64,000 nt of DNA from Volucella zonaria (taxonomy: Eukaryota > Arthropoda > Insecta > Diptera > Syrphidae): positions 236,392,826-236,456,825 of the forward strand of contig OZ014530.1 in NCBI GenBank assembly GCA_963966105.1, written 5' to 3'. Positions 32,792 through 41,952 of this stretch are shown piece after piece. The position numbers were made by a program, and so were the translations under genes. The number at the start of each line of letters is the position of its first letter. Position 1 is the stretch's first letter. Below the pieces are notes generated by a model. That model was not told where the DNA came from. It did not search any database and was given only the letters and a program-made list of their open reading frames with translations.

Positions 32792-34086
32792 TGAGGGCAG
32801 ATCAATAAGTCCGTGACTTTTTGAATTTCTGACCTCTTTACTGAAACAGCAACACTGCTCCTGTCAACAGGCATCTGTCAGTTGACTCCTGTCAAAATTT
32901 AAACTTGCTGCGTCAGTTAGTTTGTGTTTGACAGCTATTTTTATCAGACTACTCACTAATTTGAGGAGAAAATGGAAAAAAGTGAATTTCGTGTGCTTAT
33001 TAAGCATTATTTCTTGCGAAAAAAAACCATTACCGAGACCAAGGCTAAGCTTAATAAATACTATGGGGACTCTGCACCATCGATTTCAATGGTAAAAAAG
33101 TGGTTTACTGAATTTCGTTGTGGCCGTACAAGCACTGAAGATGCCGAACGTCCTGGACGCCCAGTTGAGGTCTCTACACCCGAAACAATCGAAAAAATTC
33201 ACGATATGGTGTTGGCCGACCGAAGATTGAAAGTGCGAGAGATTGTGGAAGCCGTAGGGATCTCGCATGGCTCAGTGGTTTCAATTTTGAATGATCACTT
33301 GGGCATGAGAAAGCTTTCCGCAAGATGGGTGCCGCGTTTGCTCACAGTCGACCACAAACGCAATCGTGTAACAACTTCACAGGAAGGTTTGGCGTTGTTT
33401 AATCGCAATATGGAGGAGTTTTTGCGCCGTTTTGTAACAGTGGACGAAACATGGATCCATCACAACACACCAGAGAACAAACAACAGTCAAAACAGTGGG
33501 TTTCTAAGGGTGAATCGGCGCCAAAGAAGGCCAAGGTGGGTTTGTCAGCCAATAAAGTTATGGCGACTGTTTTTTGGGATGCACGCGGGATAATCCACAT
33601 TGACTACCTTCAAAAGGGAAGAACAATCAATGGGGAATATTATGCCAACTTATTGGACCGATTCAATGACGATTTGAAAAAAAAAACGACCTCATTTGGC
33701 CAAGAAAAAAGTTCTTTTCCACCAAGACAATGCAAGGGTGCACACATGTGCAGTTGCCATGGCAAAAATCCATGAATTGGGCTATGAATTGCTCCCTCAT
33801 CCACCCTATTCTCCAGATTTGGCTCCGAGCGACTACTTCTTGTTCCCAAACCTGAAGAAATGGCTTGGTGGAAAAAGATTTGACTCCAATGATGAAGTCA
33901 TCTCGCAAACAAAGGCCTATTTTGAGGACCTCGACAAATCATTTTTTTTGGAAGGGATAAAAAAATTGGAGAAGCGTTGGACAAAGTGTATAGAGCTCAA
34001 GGGAGACTACGTTGAAAAATAAAATTATTTTTTTATCAAAAAATCCGTTTTAATCCAAAAGTCACGGACTTATTGAACCGCCCTCG
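32792..34086 (+). mobile_element. Mariner M-B copy 2, near-intact, nested in the long-TIR element
   Basis: Left end TGAGGGCAGATCAATAAGTC (32792), right end, other strand, CGAGGGCGGTTCAATAAGTC (34086). A TA follows on the right (34087-34088). The left flank reads GT, one base away from TA. Length of 1295 bp is full size. It separates the left long TIR from the transposase core of the host element, so it is younger than that element. Confidence 0.92.
32972..34021 (+). pseudogene. Mariner DD34D transposase, M-B copy 2, one frameshift from complete
   Basis: ATG at 32972 (MEKSEFRVLIKHYFLRKKT). Residues 1-110: two HTH units with FTEFRCGRTSTEDAERPGRP between. Then ARWVPRLLTVDHKRN, the linker before the catalytic domain. 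Catalytic Asp: TVDETWIHH (GAC 33443), FHQDNARVHT (GAC 33726) and APSDYFLF (GAC 33831), 34 residues apart for the last pair. The gene is open except at an A-run near 33677-33686, which has 10 A where copy 1 has 9. That single extra base splits it into 32972-33775 and 33696-34022. The C-terminus is KRWTKCIELKGDYVEK. The family resembles the irritans group. A sequencing error in the A-run is possible. Confidence 0.92.
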
Positions 34087-34087
34087 T

Positions 34088-34446
34088 ATCTGGAGTTTTT
34101 ACGAAATGTTTTACCAGAACTATTGGAAGAGATTCCACTGATTCAACTATCTTCACAATATTTTCAACAGGACGGGATAGGAAGAAATGGACCAGTTCGC
34201 TGGCCGACCCGCAAGACCTCCTGACCTTACAGTATTGGATTTTTTTGTATGGGAAGAATAAAAGAACTTGTTTATTCAACAGAAATAGCAACTTTAAGTG
34301 AATTGGAAGAGCGTATTCTCGAAGCGTCATCAAAATTGATGCGGCAGTTAGCATCAATAAACATTCGCAGTGCAATCCAAAAACGGGCTCTAGCATGCAT
34401 ACAAAACCAAGGAGGACGCTTTGAGCACCCGTTATATCTGTTTTAG
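34088..34446 (+). pseudogene. C-terminal transposase remnant of the long-TIR element
   Basis: Reads FLRNVLPELLEEIPL, then FQQDGI (second catalytic region), RWxARPPDLTVLDFFVW (third catalytic Asp in VLDFF) and, in the next frame, GRIKELVYSTEIATLSELEE, ending RFEHPLYLF with a stop at 34444. The pattern matches the DUF4817-type group of the Tc1/mariner superfamily. Frameshifts lie near 34190 and 34245. The N-terminal half is absent. Confidence 0.78.
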
Positions 34447-34529
34447 TACACAAATAAAATCAAAACTACCTAAGACCACACAAAATCATTTTTTATTCAT
34501 TGACTTTGGAGCTTAAAGAAAAAAAATCC

Positions 34530-35021
34530 TTTTTTACAAATTTTAACTGCTGCAGGTTCTTCCAAGTATCATAAAATCTGTGGGTTTTTCTGCAAACTCA
34601 TTGACGATTTTTTTTTATTATTGTTACTTTCATAAGAAAAAAATAGTAAAACGTTATGTTAATTAGGCATTTTCTGGAGAAAAGTGACCTCAAAATCAAA
34701 AATTAGCATGGGAAATGAAAATGGAACAGACTTAGAAATTGGATATCTAAAGACTCAAACAAGATATCAACTGGATTTAAACGCCGTTATAAAAGTTGGT
34801 ATTTCTTCTAAAAATGAAGTCCTACATAAAGTTTTTACCATTAGTACTAACAGAGCAATTTCTTAACATGGGTCAGGGTACACCAAAGTAAGCCTTTTCT
34901 TAAATCCTCGATAAATGATGTCAACATTGGAGATAGACCCTTACTGTAGAACGATATTTTTCTTAGAATGTGCCCAGGAATCATTTCCCAAATTATCGTC
35001 ATCGAATTATGGGACACCCTG
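34530..35021 (-). repeat. Right long TIR
   Basis: Inverted copy of 32261-32750 with scattered substitutions, for example CCTCGATAAATGATGTCAAC near 34906 and ACATGGGTCAGGGTACACCA near 34866. An apparent ORF at 34684-34866 lies wholly inside the arm and has a mirror image at 32391-32600, so it is repeat sequence, not a gene. Confidence 0.88.
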
Positions 35022-35061
35022 TATATGGATGTTAAAATGCGTAGTATAGAAATCATTATAT

Positions 35062-35298
35062 ACAGTGTGTCCCCTAATTCCTCAAGGATAATTTGGAAAA
35101 TGATTCTTGGGTATATTCTAAGAAAAAAATCTCTTTTTTAATTTTTTCATATGATTGTACAACATCTTAAGATTGTTGTGTCAAAATTTGAAACAAATCG
35201 GAGCAAAACCAACTAAGATATAGAACTTTAAGCGTTCGTTGCTCCGATATGGTTTTGTATAACTGCCAGGCAACTGCGCGGCGCGTTTACCTGGCAGC
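35062..35298 (+). repeat. Solo terminus related to the long-TIR element, with further inverted repeats
   Basis: TACAGTGTGTCCCCTAATTC at 35062 and AATTTGGAAAATGATTC at 35092 repeat the first about 70 bp of the left long TIR in the same orientation. No second end was found. Downstream lie ATCGGAGCAA (35197-35206) with TTGCTCCGAT (35239-35248), and CTGCCAGG (35263-35270) with CCTGGCAG (35290-35297), two perfect short inverted repeats. Confidence 0.65.
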
Positions 35299-35775
35299 TT
35301 TGTGCTCCTAGAATCCCTAAATCCTTTTGTTCGACGATGGGTCTTTGTAGGTATACTACTGTATACTAATGTTCTATACTTCCGATTTGTAGTGCATCTA
35401 AATCAGTTTAGAAGTACACGTTGCGTTGCGCAGTCGCACTACAAAGTCGACACTGAAATTTCGCTCTGCGTGTTTGTTCATAGTTTGCTCTGTTTCGTTT
35501 GATTTTTCAGTGGTTTAATATTTATTTTCAGAAAAATGCCGCAGAAAACTGGTGCCAATTTAAGTCGACCGAAAAAAATGATACCTCCACAGAAACGTAA
35601 GAAAGACAATGTGCAATGTAGTAGTGCGTGATCAAAGAAAATCAAATTAAATACTAGTTTGGAAGTAGAGGAGAATTTGGAAAAACATTACAGGATCATC
35701 GATTTTATTTTAGTTTTATCAGCGATTACTATATTAGCTAAGTGTGTAAAGTGTGATGGAGAACTTACGTTTAAG

Positions 35776-37257
35776 GGGGGGACATGACATCTTAAAAAAA
35801 AATTTGTTTTAATGTTTTAAAATGCGTATAATTTTAGAAAAAAAAACAAGATATCATTTTGAAACTTTACATATATATGTTGACAAATTTTTCCTAGATT
35901 TTTTTTTATGTGATTTAAGACCACTAGAATTTTTTGAAAAAAACCGCAGAAAATTACGGCGTGCGTGATTGCGGCTCACTGGAACATCTGCAAAAAAAAA
36001 ACAACGCAGGTTTTAAGCAGCATCGAAGCCGCCATGGAATGAACTACAAGAAATAATTTTGGTCGACAAATAACGAAATGGCAGCATTTTTTCGAAAATG
36101 GTAAATTTTTGGGTCCAAAAAGGTATCAAAAATTAAATACTATAATACCGATCTTTCTGCCCGTAGTTCAATCTATGCATTAATATGTGCACAATAACAT
36201 ATTAAAATTTTAGAAAGATTAGTCAAGTAGTTTTTTTTTTATCACGCCCGCCAACTCGAAAAACGTGGTTTCGAGAAAAACGCGTTTAAAATTTTTTAAC
36301 TATAACTTTTCAAGAAAACGTTACCTAAAGTCGATCGGCAATGCCTGCACGGTACTAAATTCCTTCCTCCTTCTCATACTCTTCTTCTTCTGTGTGTAAT
36401 TTTTCATCCCTACGTGCAGTTTTGCTTCTTTTGAAGCCTCAGTGCTCCGTCGATAAAGCAGGAGGATGCTGGTATTTTTTCAACTCTTTTGCTCCAGCTG
36501 CTTCCGATTTACGCCACGCGAACCATGAATTTTCACCTTTTGGACATTTGAAATGTTGCGGATTTTCATCAGTTGAAATCTCGTGGTAATATGCAGCCCA
36601 AACTTAATTTCTCATATCTTCAAGTGAGTATGGGTGGAGTCGGAATGCTAAACCGTAGTAGGTGGATACATTTTTCATCAATTTAATTGTTAACTGAACA
36701 GGTTTCGGAGTTTTTTTTACAGTTTGTGTCGGTATATTTGCCAGTAATTTTTTTTTGCTTTTTAGCAATAGTCATTTGCTTTTTAGCATCTTTAGCTCTT
36801 CTAAACATTCGTTTTTTCACATGTAAAATACATTCTTTTTTTTCAACAATAAAATCAGAATCATAAGGCTACAAATCTTGCAAAGACTTAAAAGTCTTCG
36901 TATCACCATCTCCAATATAATATTTGTATTGTGTATCATGAAGGTCTTCATATCTCTGAAACATCTCAATAATACCATCGGCTTCCAGTTTTCCTGCAGA
37001 ACCTTCGTGATTGGCGGCGATTGCTCGGCATAAAATGTTTCATACTCTAGAGTGTTTTTTTTTTTGAAACCCATTCACTACAGAGTTTACAAAAGCTGCT
37101 CTTCACCATAATATCTAAAATTTTGCCGCTGTATATTTTAGAATCCGAATTTAAGGTTTATATTATTAAAAACGTATTTTTCAATATTTTTTAAACAAGA
37201 AATAGTTATAAAAAAATATTTGATTTTTTGAAAATTTGAAAGTGTCATGTTCCCTTA
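35776..37257 (-). mobile_element. Phantom-type element inserted in reverse inside a relative
   Basis: Splits GELTFK|SCKKEG of the host transposase. The host sequence TTAAG is present on both sides (35771-35775 and 37253-37257), a 5-bp target duplication containing TTAA. The left end GGGGGGACATGACATCTT and the right end, other strand, TAAGGGAACATGACACTTTC share a short imperfect inverted repeat around ACATGACA. The interior codes a related transposase on the minus strand. Confidence 0.75.
36380..37250 (-). pseudogene. Mutator-like (Phantom-type) transposase fragment, minus strand
   Basis: Minus-strand pieces: ENWKPMVLLRCFRDMKTF near 36960-37010; KYxIGDGDTKTF-like frames near 36890; LLANIPTQTVKKTPKPVQLT near 36690-36750; LMKNVSTYYGLAFRLHPYSL near 36630-36690; DENPQHFKCPKGENSWFAWR near 36510-36570; then AAGAKELKKYQHPPAL. 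The YYGLAIR, NPQH and CPxGxxSWCxW motifs identify the core of the Mutator-like transposase domain family. Frames shift several times and there are stops, so it is inactive. Confidence 0.78.
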
Positions 37258-37608
37258 CTTAAGTCGTGCAAAAAGGAAGGACTCGGATTCAATATCAAAG
37301 TAACGTGTAAAAAGTGTGAGTGGTACTTCAATTATTATTGAAATTGCAGCTTATATAGCAGCATGTACCTTCAATGAAGGTTGTTTTGCTTTCCTGACCT
37401 TTATGCATGACATGAAAATCGCTACGGGACCAAGCGTCCATGAATGGGCGCGTACAGAGGACAGTAATCAGATCAGCAGAGTGTAGCAACAAGCTGCACA
37501 CGACAGCATAGATGGCAGTGTTTTACATAGACAAAACCAAGAAGATGCTTTAGACATGGGTGCTGACATTGCTGCACTTTATGGACCAGGAATCGACGAC
37601 TCTGTTTA

Positions 37609-38198
37609 GGTATGAACAAATTCTTCATGTTTTATATGCGATTTTCTGACACTTGTCATTTTTGAAGCCGGTGAACGGTGTAACGGCCGCTCGCAAATGT
37701 AGCAGAACCTGATGACTTGACCCAGTGACAGCAGCGTCCGGTCAGGGGACGTAAATCGGCATGGGACTTTACGGCAGGGAGGGATTGGCATCGTTGAATC
37801 GACATCAGCCAGCGATCCTCAATATGGTGACATCAGAGTAAAACAGGTAATATGGCATGATATATGCCTTTTTTATAGTAGTACAGTTGAGAGTGGGGAC
37901 AAGAACTACCCCATCCGGCGAGCTGAGCCGCGCATCGCGAGCATGCCACACTCCTCACACTCGGCTATTCCTTCCCTAACCATTTCCGTTTCCCTCCAAA
38001 TATCCATATCCACGATCCATTCCTTCCTTTTGTTAGTTCTGTTTGTTTCCGTATCCTGATATCCTATCCGCATCCTACACATTTTCTTCTACTCTAATTT
38101 CATTCCCATTCTCTCCTATAAACATTAATATTATTATTACAACGGTTTAAATCAAAATCTACTCGACGGAATCTTTTGGAATTCAGTATATTGTACTA
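37609..38198. other. Spacer, pyrimidine-rich in part
   Basis: 37860-38110 is rich in C and T (TCCTTCC-type runs). The G+C-richer part 37660-37830 could be the 3' end of the Phantom-type element. No terminus can be set. Confidence 0.4.
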
Positions 38199-39526
38199 CA
38201 CTCCACGAAATAATGACAAGGACAAAACAAAATAACTTGCTTAAAACATTTATTCTTAGAAATTTAAGAAATACATTTAATTTTTAGTAAAACAAAACAA
38301 CTCGAATATAAATTAATTATGAAAATTAACTCTTATTTTATATTTCTAATTATTTTTTTAAGTTCTATACGAACGAAATAATGATAAGGACAATGTTTTT
38401 TTAATTTAGTATTTGTATTTGAAATATTTTTGATTCGAAATCAAATCAAATCTTAGTACTTAGTGTTTGATCCTTTGTTTCTAATTACATCTCGGAGACG
38501 TCGTGGCATCAAATTAATCAGTGATTGTATCTGGTCTATGTCGATTTTTTCCCATTCTTCCTTGATGGCCCTTTTGAGATTTTTCAAACTATTAAACTGA
38601 CACCCATTTTTAAAAACATTGCGCGACAAAACCGCCCACACGCCCAAACCATTAACGTGCCTCCTCCGAAATTGCGAGCATGCCTGAGCTGCCTTTCGGC
38701 CCTTTTATCATGCTAATATTTTTGGCAACCATCTGGCCCATCTAAATTAAATTTTTTTTCGTCAGAAAATACCACTCTTCGTCTCAAAATTGAAATTTTT
38801 CAGCAAAAGTCAACCTGTTCGCTTTGCGTTGTGCTGTAAGCGTCGGTTTCGGCGTGAGTTTAACATATTCAATGGTATTATCTGACTTTAAAATTTATTG
38901 CACCCGCCTTGTTGAAACATTTAGCTTCAGAATGTTTACAATTTCAGGACTGATGGATTTATTTACAGCAAGACGTCTTATTTCCCGAATATCTCTTGGT
39001 GTTAATGTTGGTTTTCTTCCTGTACTTCGCTTAACTCCATAATTTTCGCCAAGATTTATATATTTTGCTATAACAGTTTTACTTCTTTTTAGAATAGCTC
39101 CAATTTGCCTTGTTGTTTTCCCCTGTTTTCTGTAAAAAGCCACATGTCCTTGTTCCTCTTCGGTCAATGGCTTTCCGTGAGGCATTGTAATTAATATTTG
39201 CGAAAATCTAAAGCATTCCCATTTTTTCTAATAAATAAATAAATATTTAAGACTAACAAGCCCATTTTCTGTGGAAACTCAGCTTAAACTTATATTTTTT
39301 TTAATTATTCTTTCACTTAAGCACAACTGGCCTTATCAATATTTCATACCACAATGAAGATCACTCATCAGTGTAAAACAGATGTGTTAGCAAAAACAAA
39401 AAAAAGGTTATCCCTATGATGCGATAAGACGAAGCGATAATGCTGCTGCGTTCAATGAATTAGATCTCATCAAAACAAAAGGGAATAATCAAAGATTTCT
39501 TGTCTTTATCATTATTTCGTGGAGTG
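38199..39526 (-). mobile_element. Tc1-type transposon with TIRs and internal repeat (IR/DR-like)
   Basis: CACTCCACGAAATAATGACA from 38199 and its reverse complement at the right end (CATTATTTCGTGGAGTG ending 39526), with TA on both sides (38197-38198, 39527-39528). A second copy of the motif, ACGAAATAATGATAAGGACA, lies inside the left end at 38371, which resembles the inverted-repeat/direct-repeat ends of Tc1 relatives such as Minos. About 1.33 kb, minus-strand transposase with a central deletion. Confidence 0.88.
38461..39185 (-). pseudogene. Tc1-type transposase, internally deleted
   Basis: ATG at 39185 (MPHGKPLTEEEQGHVAFYRK), first HTH QIGAILKRSKTVIAKYI, the GRKPTLTPRD linker, second HTH NKSISPEIVNILKLN. 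After a stop near 38895 come YVKLTPKPTLTAQRKANRL and WYFLTKKNLI, the degraded first catalytic region, then a jump to VWAVLSRNVF and the C-terminal NLKRAIKEEWEKIDIDQI..LINLMPRRLRDVIRNKG. The second catalytic Asp and the DPE motif are missing. The C-terminus aligns with Tc1/Bari/Minos-type proteins in style. Confidence 0.85.
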
Positions 39527-39528
39527 TA

Positions 39529-40429
39529 TTTCCTTACATAAATGACCCTTTGAGTTTTTTTTATTATTTTTCATAATTATTAATTTTGCTATAACAACTT
39601 GACCATTGTTTCGGCGAAAATCAGCGTTTTCACTTCTAAGTGTCACTAAAAATCAAAGAAATCGAAAAAAATTTTTTTTTTGAGAAAGCGATTATCTAAT
39701 GATAGCAGTTTGGGTTTTTGATTTCATTTGATTCACTCATGAGTTATAGGGTTCACCGGCGGACTACTCCGCCGAAGATTTGCTGCCATCGGCTTAATTA
39801 TTAATATTTTGCTTTCAAAAATTAAGGAAATATACTATAATGTCACAATCAATTAAATAAATTTGTATTATCTGTAACCAAAGACCATATAACACCAAGA
39901 TAGTGCAACTGACAAAATGATGAAAAGTAAAAAGCTCTCCCCGGCACGGGCAGTCGGAAACAAGAGGTGATCAGATCATATTCAAGAGAGGGAAGCTTTT
40001 TCCCTTTTTTTCAGATAGTGTGTACCATATATCGCCAACCGAGCCATATGGGGAAGATTTTTCGTCGCCGCAGCAGATACTGCAGACTACATGTGTACGA
40101 TGGGTGATTGGGGTAGGGATGAATAAATAGAAATAGCACACTATATTCTTTAATTTTCTGGCTTCCGGTTCCTGTATCTTTATTTTGTGATACACTTTCA
40201 TTCATTTTTATCGATATTTTTGGATTTTATTTGTTGTTACATTTGTACCTATTTTTCTTTATTTTTATTGTATATTATCTTATATTTTGCATTATTACGT
40301 ATTGTATTACGTTTGGTGTTTGTATTATTTTTAAAAACATACATTTTTTATTATTATATTAATTTTGCATTTAATTCCTTTATCGTTCATTGTTTGGTGT
40401 TTTTTTTCTTAACATTAATTCTATTTTTA
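39529..40429. other. A+T-rich spacer / possible 5' part of the P-like element
   Basis: A perfect small hairpin CGGCGGA-CTAC-TCCGCCG is at 39757-39774. From about 40190 the plus strand is very T-rich, which would fit a 5' UTR or intron of the P-like element that follows. No TIR of that element was found. Confidence 0.4.
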
Positions 40430-40710
40430 AGAAATAATCCTGGTATAAGATTACTTCGATTTCCCCCTCTGCCAGAAGAACAGATTTGGAGGGAGGCATG
40501 CAATATTAAACAACTAAAAGAAAATATTCTAATTTGTGTCGCTATTTTGATCCTAATGTCTTGGGTAAAAGAAGATTAAAATCTGGAGCTACTCCCACAC
40601 TTTTTCTTGGCAATTTCTCTAATTATTATTGCTTAGATGATGAATTATCTGCTTTACAACTCACAAAGCAGTGACTGCTTAGAAGCTAAATGTTCTAATT
40701 GTGGAAAGTA

Positions 40711-41952
40711 ACACATTGGCTGAAAAGTCCGTGCCGTTTTATAGTAAAACACAAAATTTTTGCTAAATTCAACTTTATTTATCAATATAGTTGCCTTCGA
40801 GGGCGATACACTGATTGAAACGATTTTTCAATCTTTCGATACCAGTTTTGTAGTACGATTTCGGTTTAGCCTCAAAATAGGCCTCTGTTTCGGCGATTAC
40901 TTTTTCATCGGTCTTAAATCTCTTTCCGGCGAGCATTCTTTTGAGGTCTGCGAACAGGAAATAGTCGCTGGGGGCCAAATCTGGAGAATACGGTGGGTGG
41001 GGAAGCAATTCGTAGCCGAATTCATTGAATTTTGCCATCGTTTTCATCGACTTGTGACACGGTGCATTGTCTTGATGAAACAGCACTTCTTTTTTCTTCA
41101 AATGCGGCCGTATTTCTGCGATTTCGTCCTTCAAACGCTCCAACAACGCAATGTAATAGTCGCTGTTGATAGTCTGCCCCTTTTGGAGATAGTCGATGAA
41201 AATTATTCCATGTGCATCCCAAAATACGGATGCCATAACTTTGCCAGTCGAGGACGAGGTTCTTCGCCTGCCCGCCACTCAGCTGACTGCCGACTTGACT
41301 CTGGTGTGAAGTGATGGAGCCAAGTTTCATCCATTGTCACATACCGACGAAAAAATTCCGCTTTAAACACTCCTCTGTATCATCAACACGTTCTTGTTTT
41401 TGGTCGACTGTGAGCAAACGCGGCACCCACTTTGAACAGAGCTTTCGCATGCCCAAATATTCGTGTATGATATATCCAACACGCTCTTTTGATATCTTCT
41501 CGATCAACTTCACTTTACGGTCAATCGTAATCATTTTGTGGACTTTTTTGATGTTTTCATCTGAAACAGCCTCTTTTGGACGTCCATTGCGTTCGTCATC
41601 TTCGGTGCTTGTAGGACCACTTTTGAATTTTTCAATCCACTTGCGAATGGTTAGTTCGGCTTGTGCAGAGTCCGAGTAACACTTATCAAGCCATTTCTTT
41701 GCATCGGCTGCATTTTTTCCCATCAAAAAGCAATGATAAATCAACACATGAAATTGCTTTGAATCCATTTTTTTTTTCACAATAACAAAAGTTGCTTCAC
41801 TCACAACGGTATATCTCGAGAACTGATCGTCCGACAGCTATCAAATTTATACACGTATCTTTTGAAGGTTGGTACTAACTTAAAATGGTATGGATTTAAT
41901 TCAAGTGGTGCCCTCTCTTAGAAAGGGGCACCGGACTTTTCAGCCAATGTGT
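40711..41952 (-). mobile_element. irritans-type mariner inserted in the P-like element
   Basis: ACACATTGGCTGAAAAGTCC from 40711 and its reverse complement ending at 41952 are perfect TIRs (about 21 bp), with TA outside each end (40709-40710 and 41953-41954). The interrupted P-like frame continues on both sides. About 1.24 kb, full size, minus-strand transposase. Confidence 0.93.
40775..41768 (-). pseudogene. irritans-type mariner transposase (Himar-like), broken
   Basis: ATG at 41768 (MDSKQFHVLIYHCFLMGKN). N-terminal HTH, GPTSTEDDERNGRPKEAVSD, KISKERVGYIIHEYLGMRKL and WVPRLLTVDQKQERVDD. Near 41345 the frame shifts, and the first catalytic Asp lies in TMDETWLHHF-like sequence read across two frames. 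A second shift near 41270 leads to the open C-terminal half 40775-41278: GKVMASVFWDAHGIIFIDYL, LFHQDNAPCHKSMKTM (second Asp), PHPPYSPDLAPSDYFLF (third Asp), ending CIALEGNYIDK. It is closely similar in style to Himar1. Two or three indels inactivate it. Confidence 0.93.

Larger units (their letters stand above)
32261..35021 (+). mobile_element. Mariner-superfamily element with about 490-bp TIRs, interrupted by mariner M-B copy 2
   Basis: Left end CAGGGTGTCCCCTAGTTCGA (32261) and right end, other strand, CAGGGTGTCCCATAATTCGA (35021), each with TA outside. The similarity continues inward for about 490 bp on each side. The inner end of the arms is marked by AAACCCACAGATTTTATGAT (left, 32697; right, 34592 on the other strand). 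Without the 1295-bp mariner the element is about 1.47 kb. The remaining unique core has the C-terminal part of a transposase. Confidence 0.9.
35537..37608 (+). pseudogene. Mutator-like (Phantom-type) transposase, interrupted by an insertion
   Basis: ATG at 35537 (MPQKTGANLSRPKKM) just after TTATTTTCAG, a plausible intron acceptor. Then ENLEKHYRIIDFILVLSAIT and KCVKCDGELTFK up to 35775. The frame resumes exactly after the insertion, at 37258, with SCKKEGLGFNIKVTCKKCEW, so both CxxC zinc-knuckle halves of one domain are separated. Then the core is missing, and CFAFLTFMHDMKIATGPSVH and a C-terminal DMGADIAALYGPGIDDSV (stop 37606) follow. A stop lies at 35629. The zinc-ribbon plus KEGLGF motif is typical of the Mutator-like transposase domain found in insects. 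Confidence 0.75.

Noticed and set aside
33640..33908. Minus-strand ORFs over the mariner transposase
   Set aside because: Shadows of the plus-strand transposase. The same shadow appears over the other copy at 30734-30919.
34684..34866. 60-codon ORF similar to one at 32391-32600 on the other strand
   Set aside because: Both lie inside the long inverted repeat. The similarity is due to the TIRs, not to a gene family.
35771..37257. piggyBac element, because of the TTAA in the duplication
   Set aside because: The encoded protein has Mutator-like (Phantom-type) motifs and the ends lack the usual piggyBac start.
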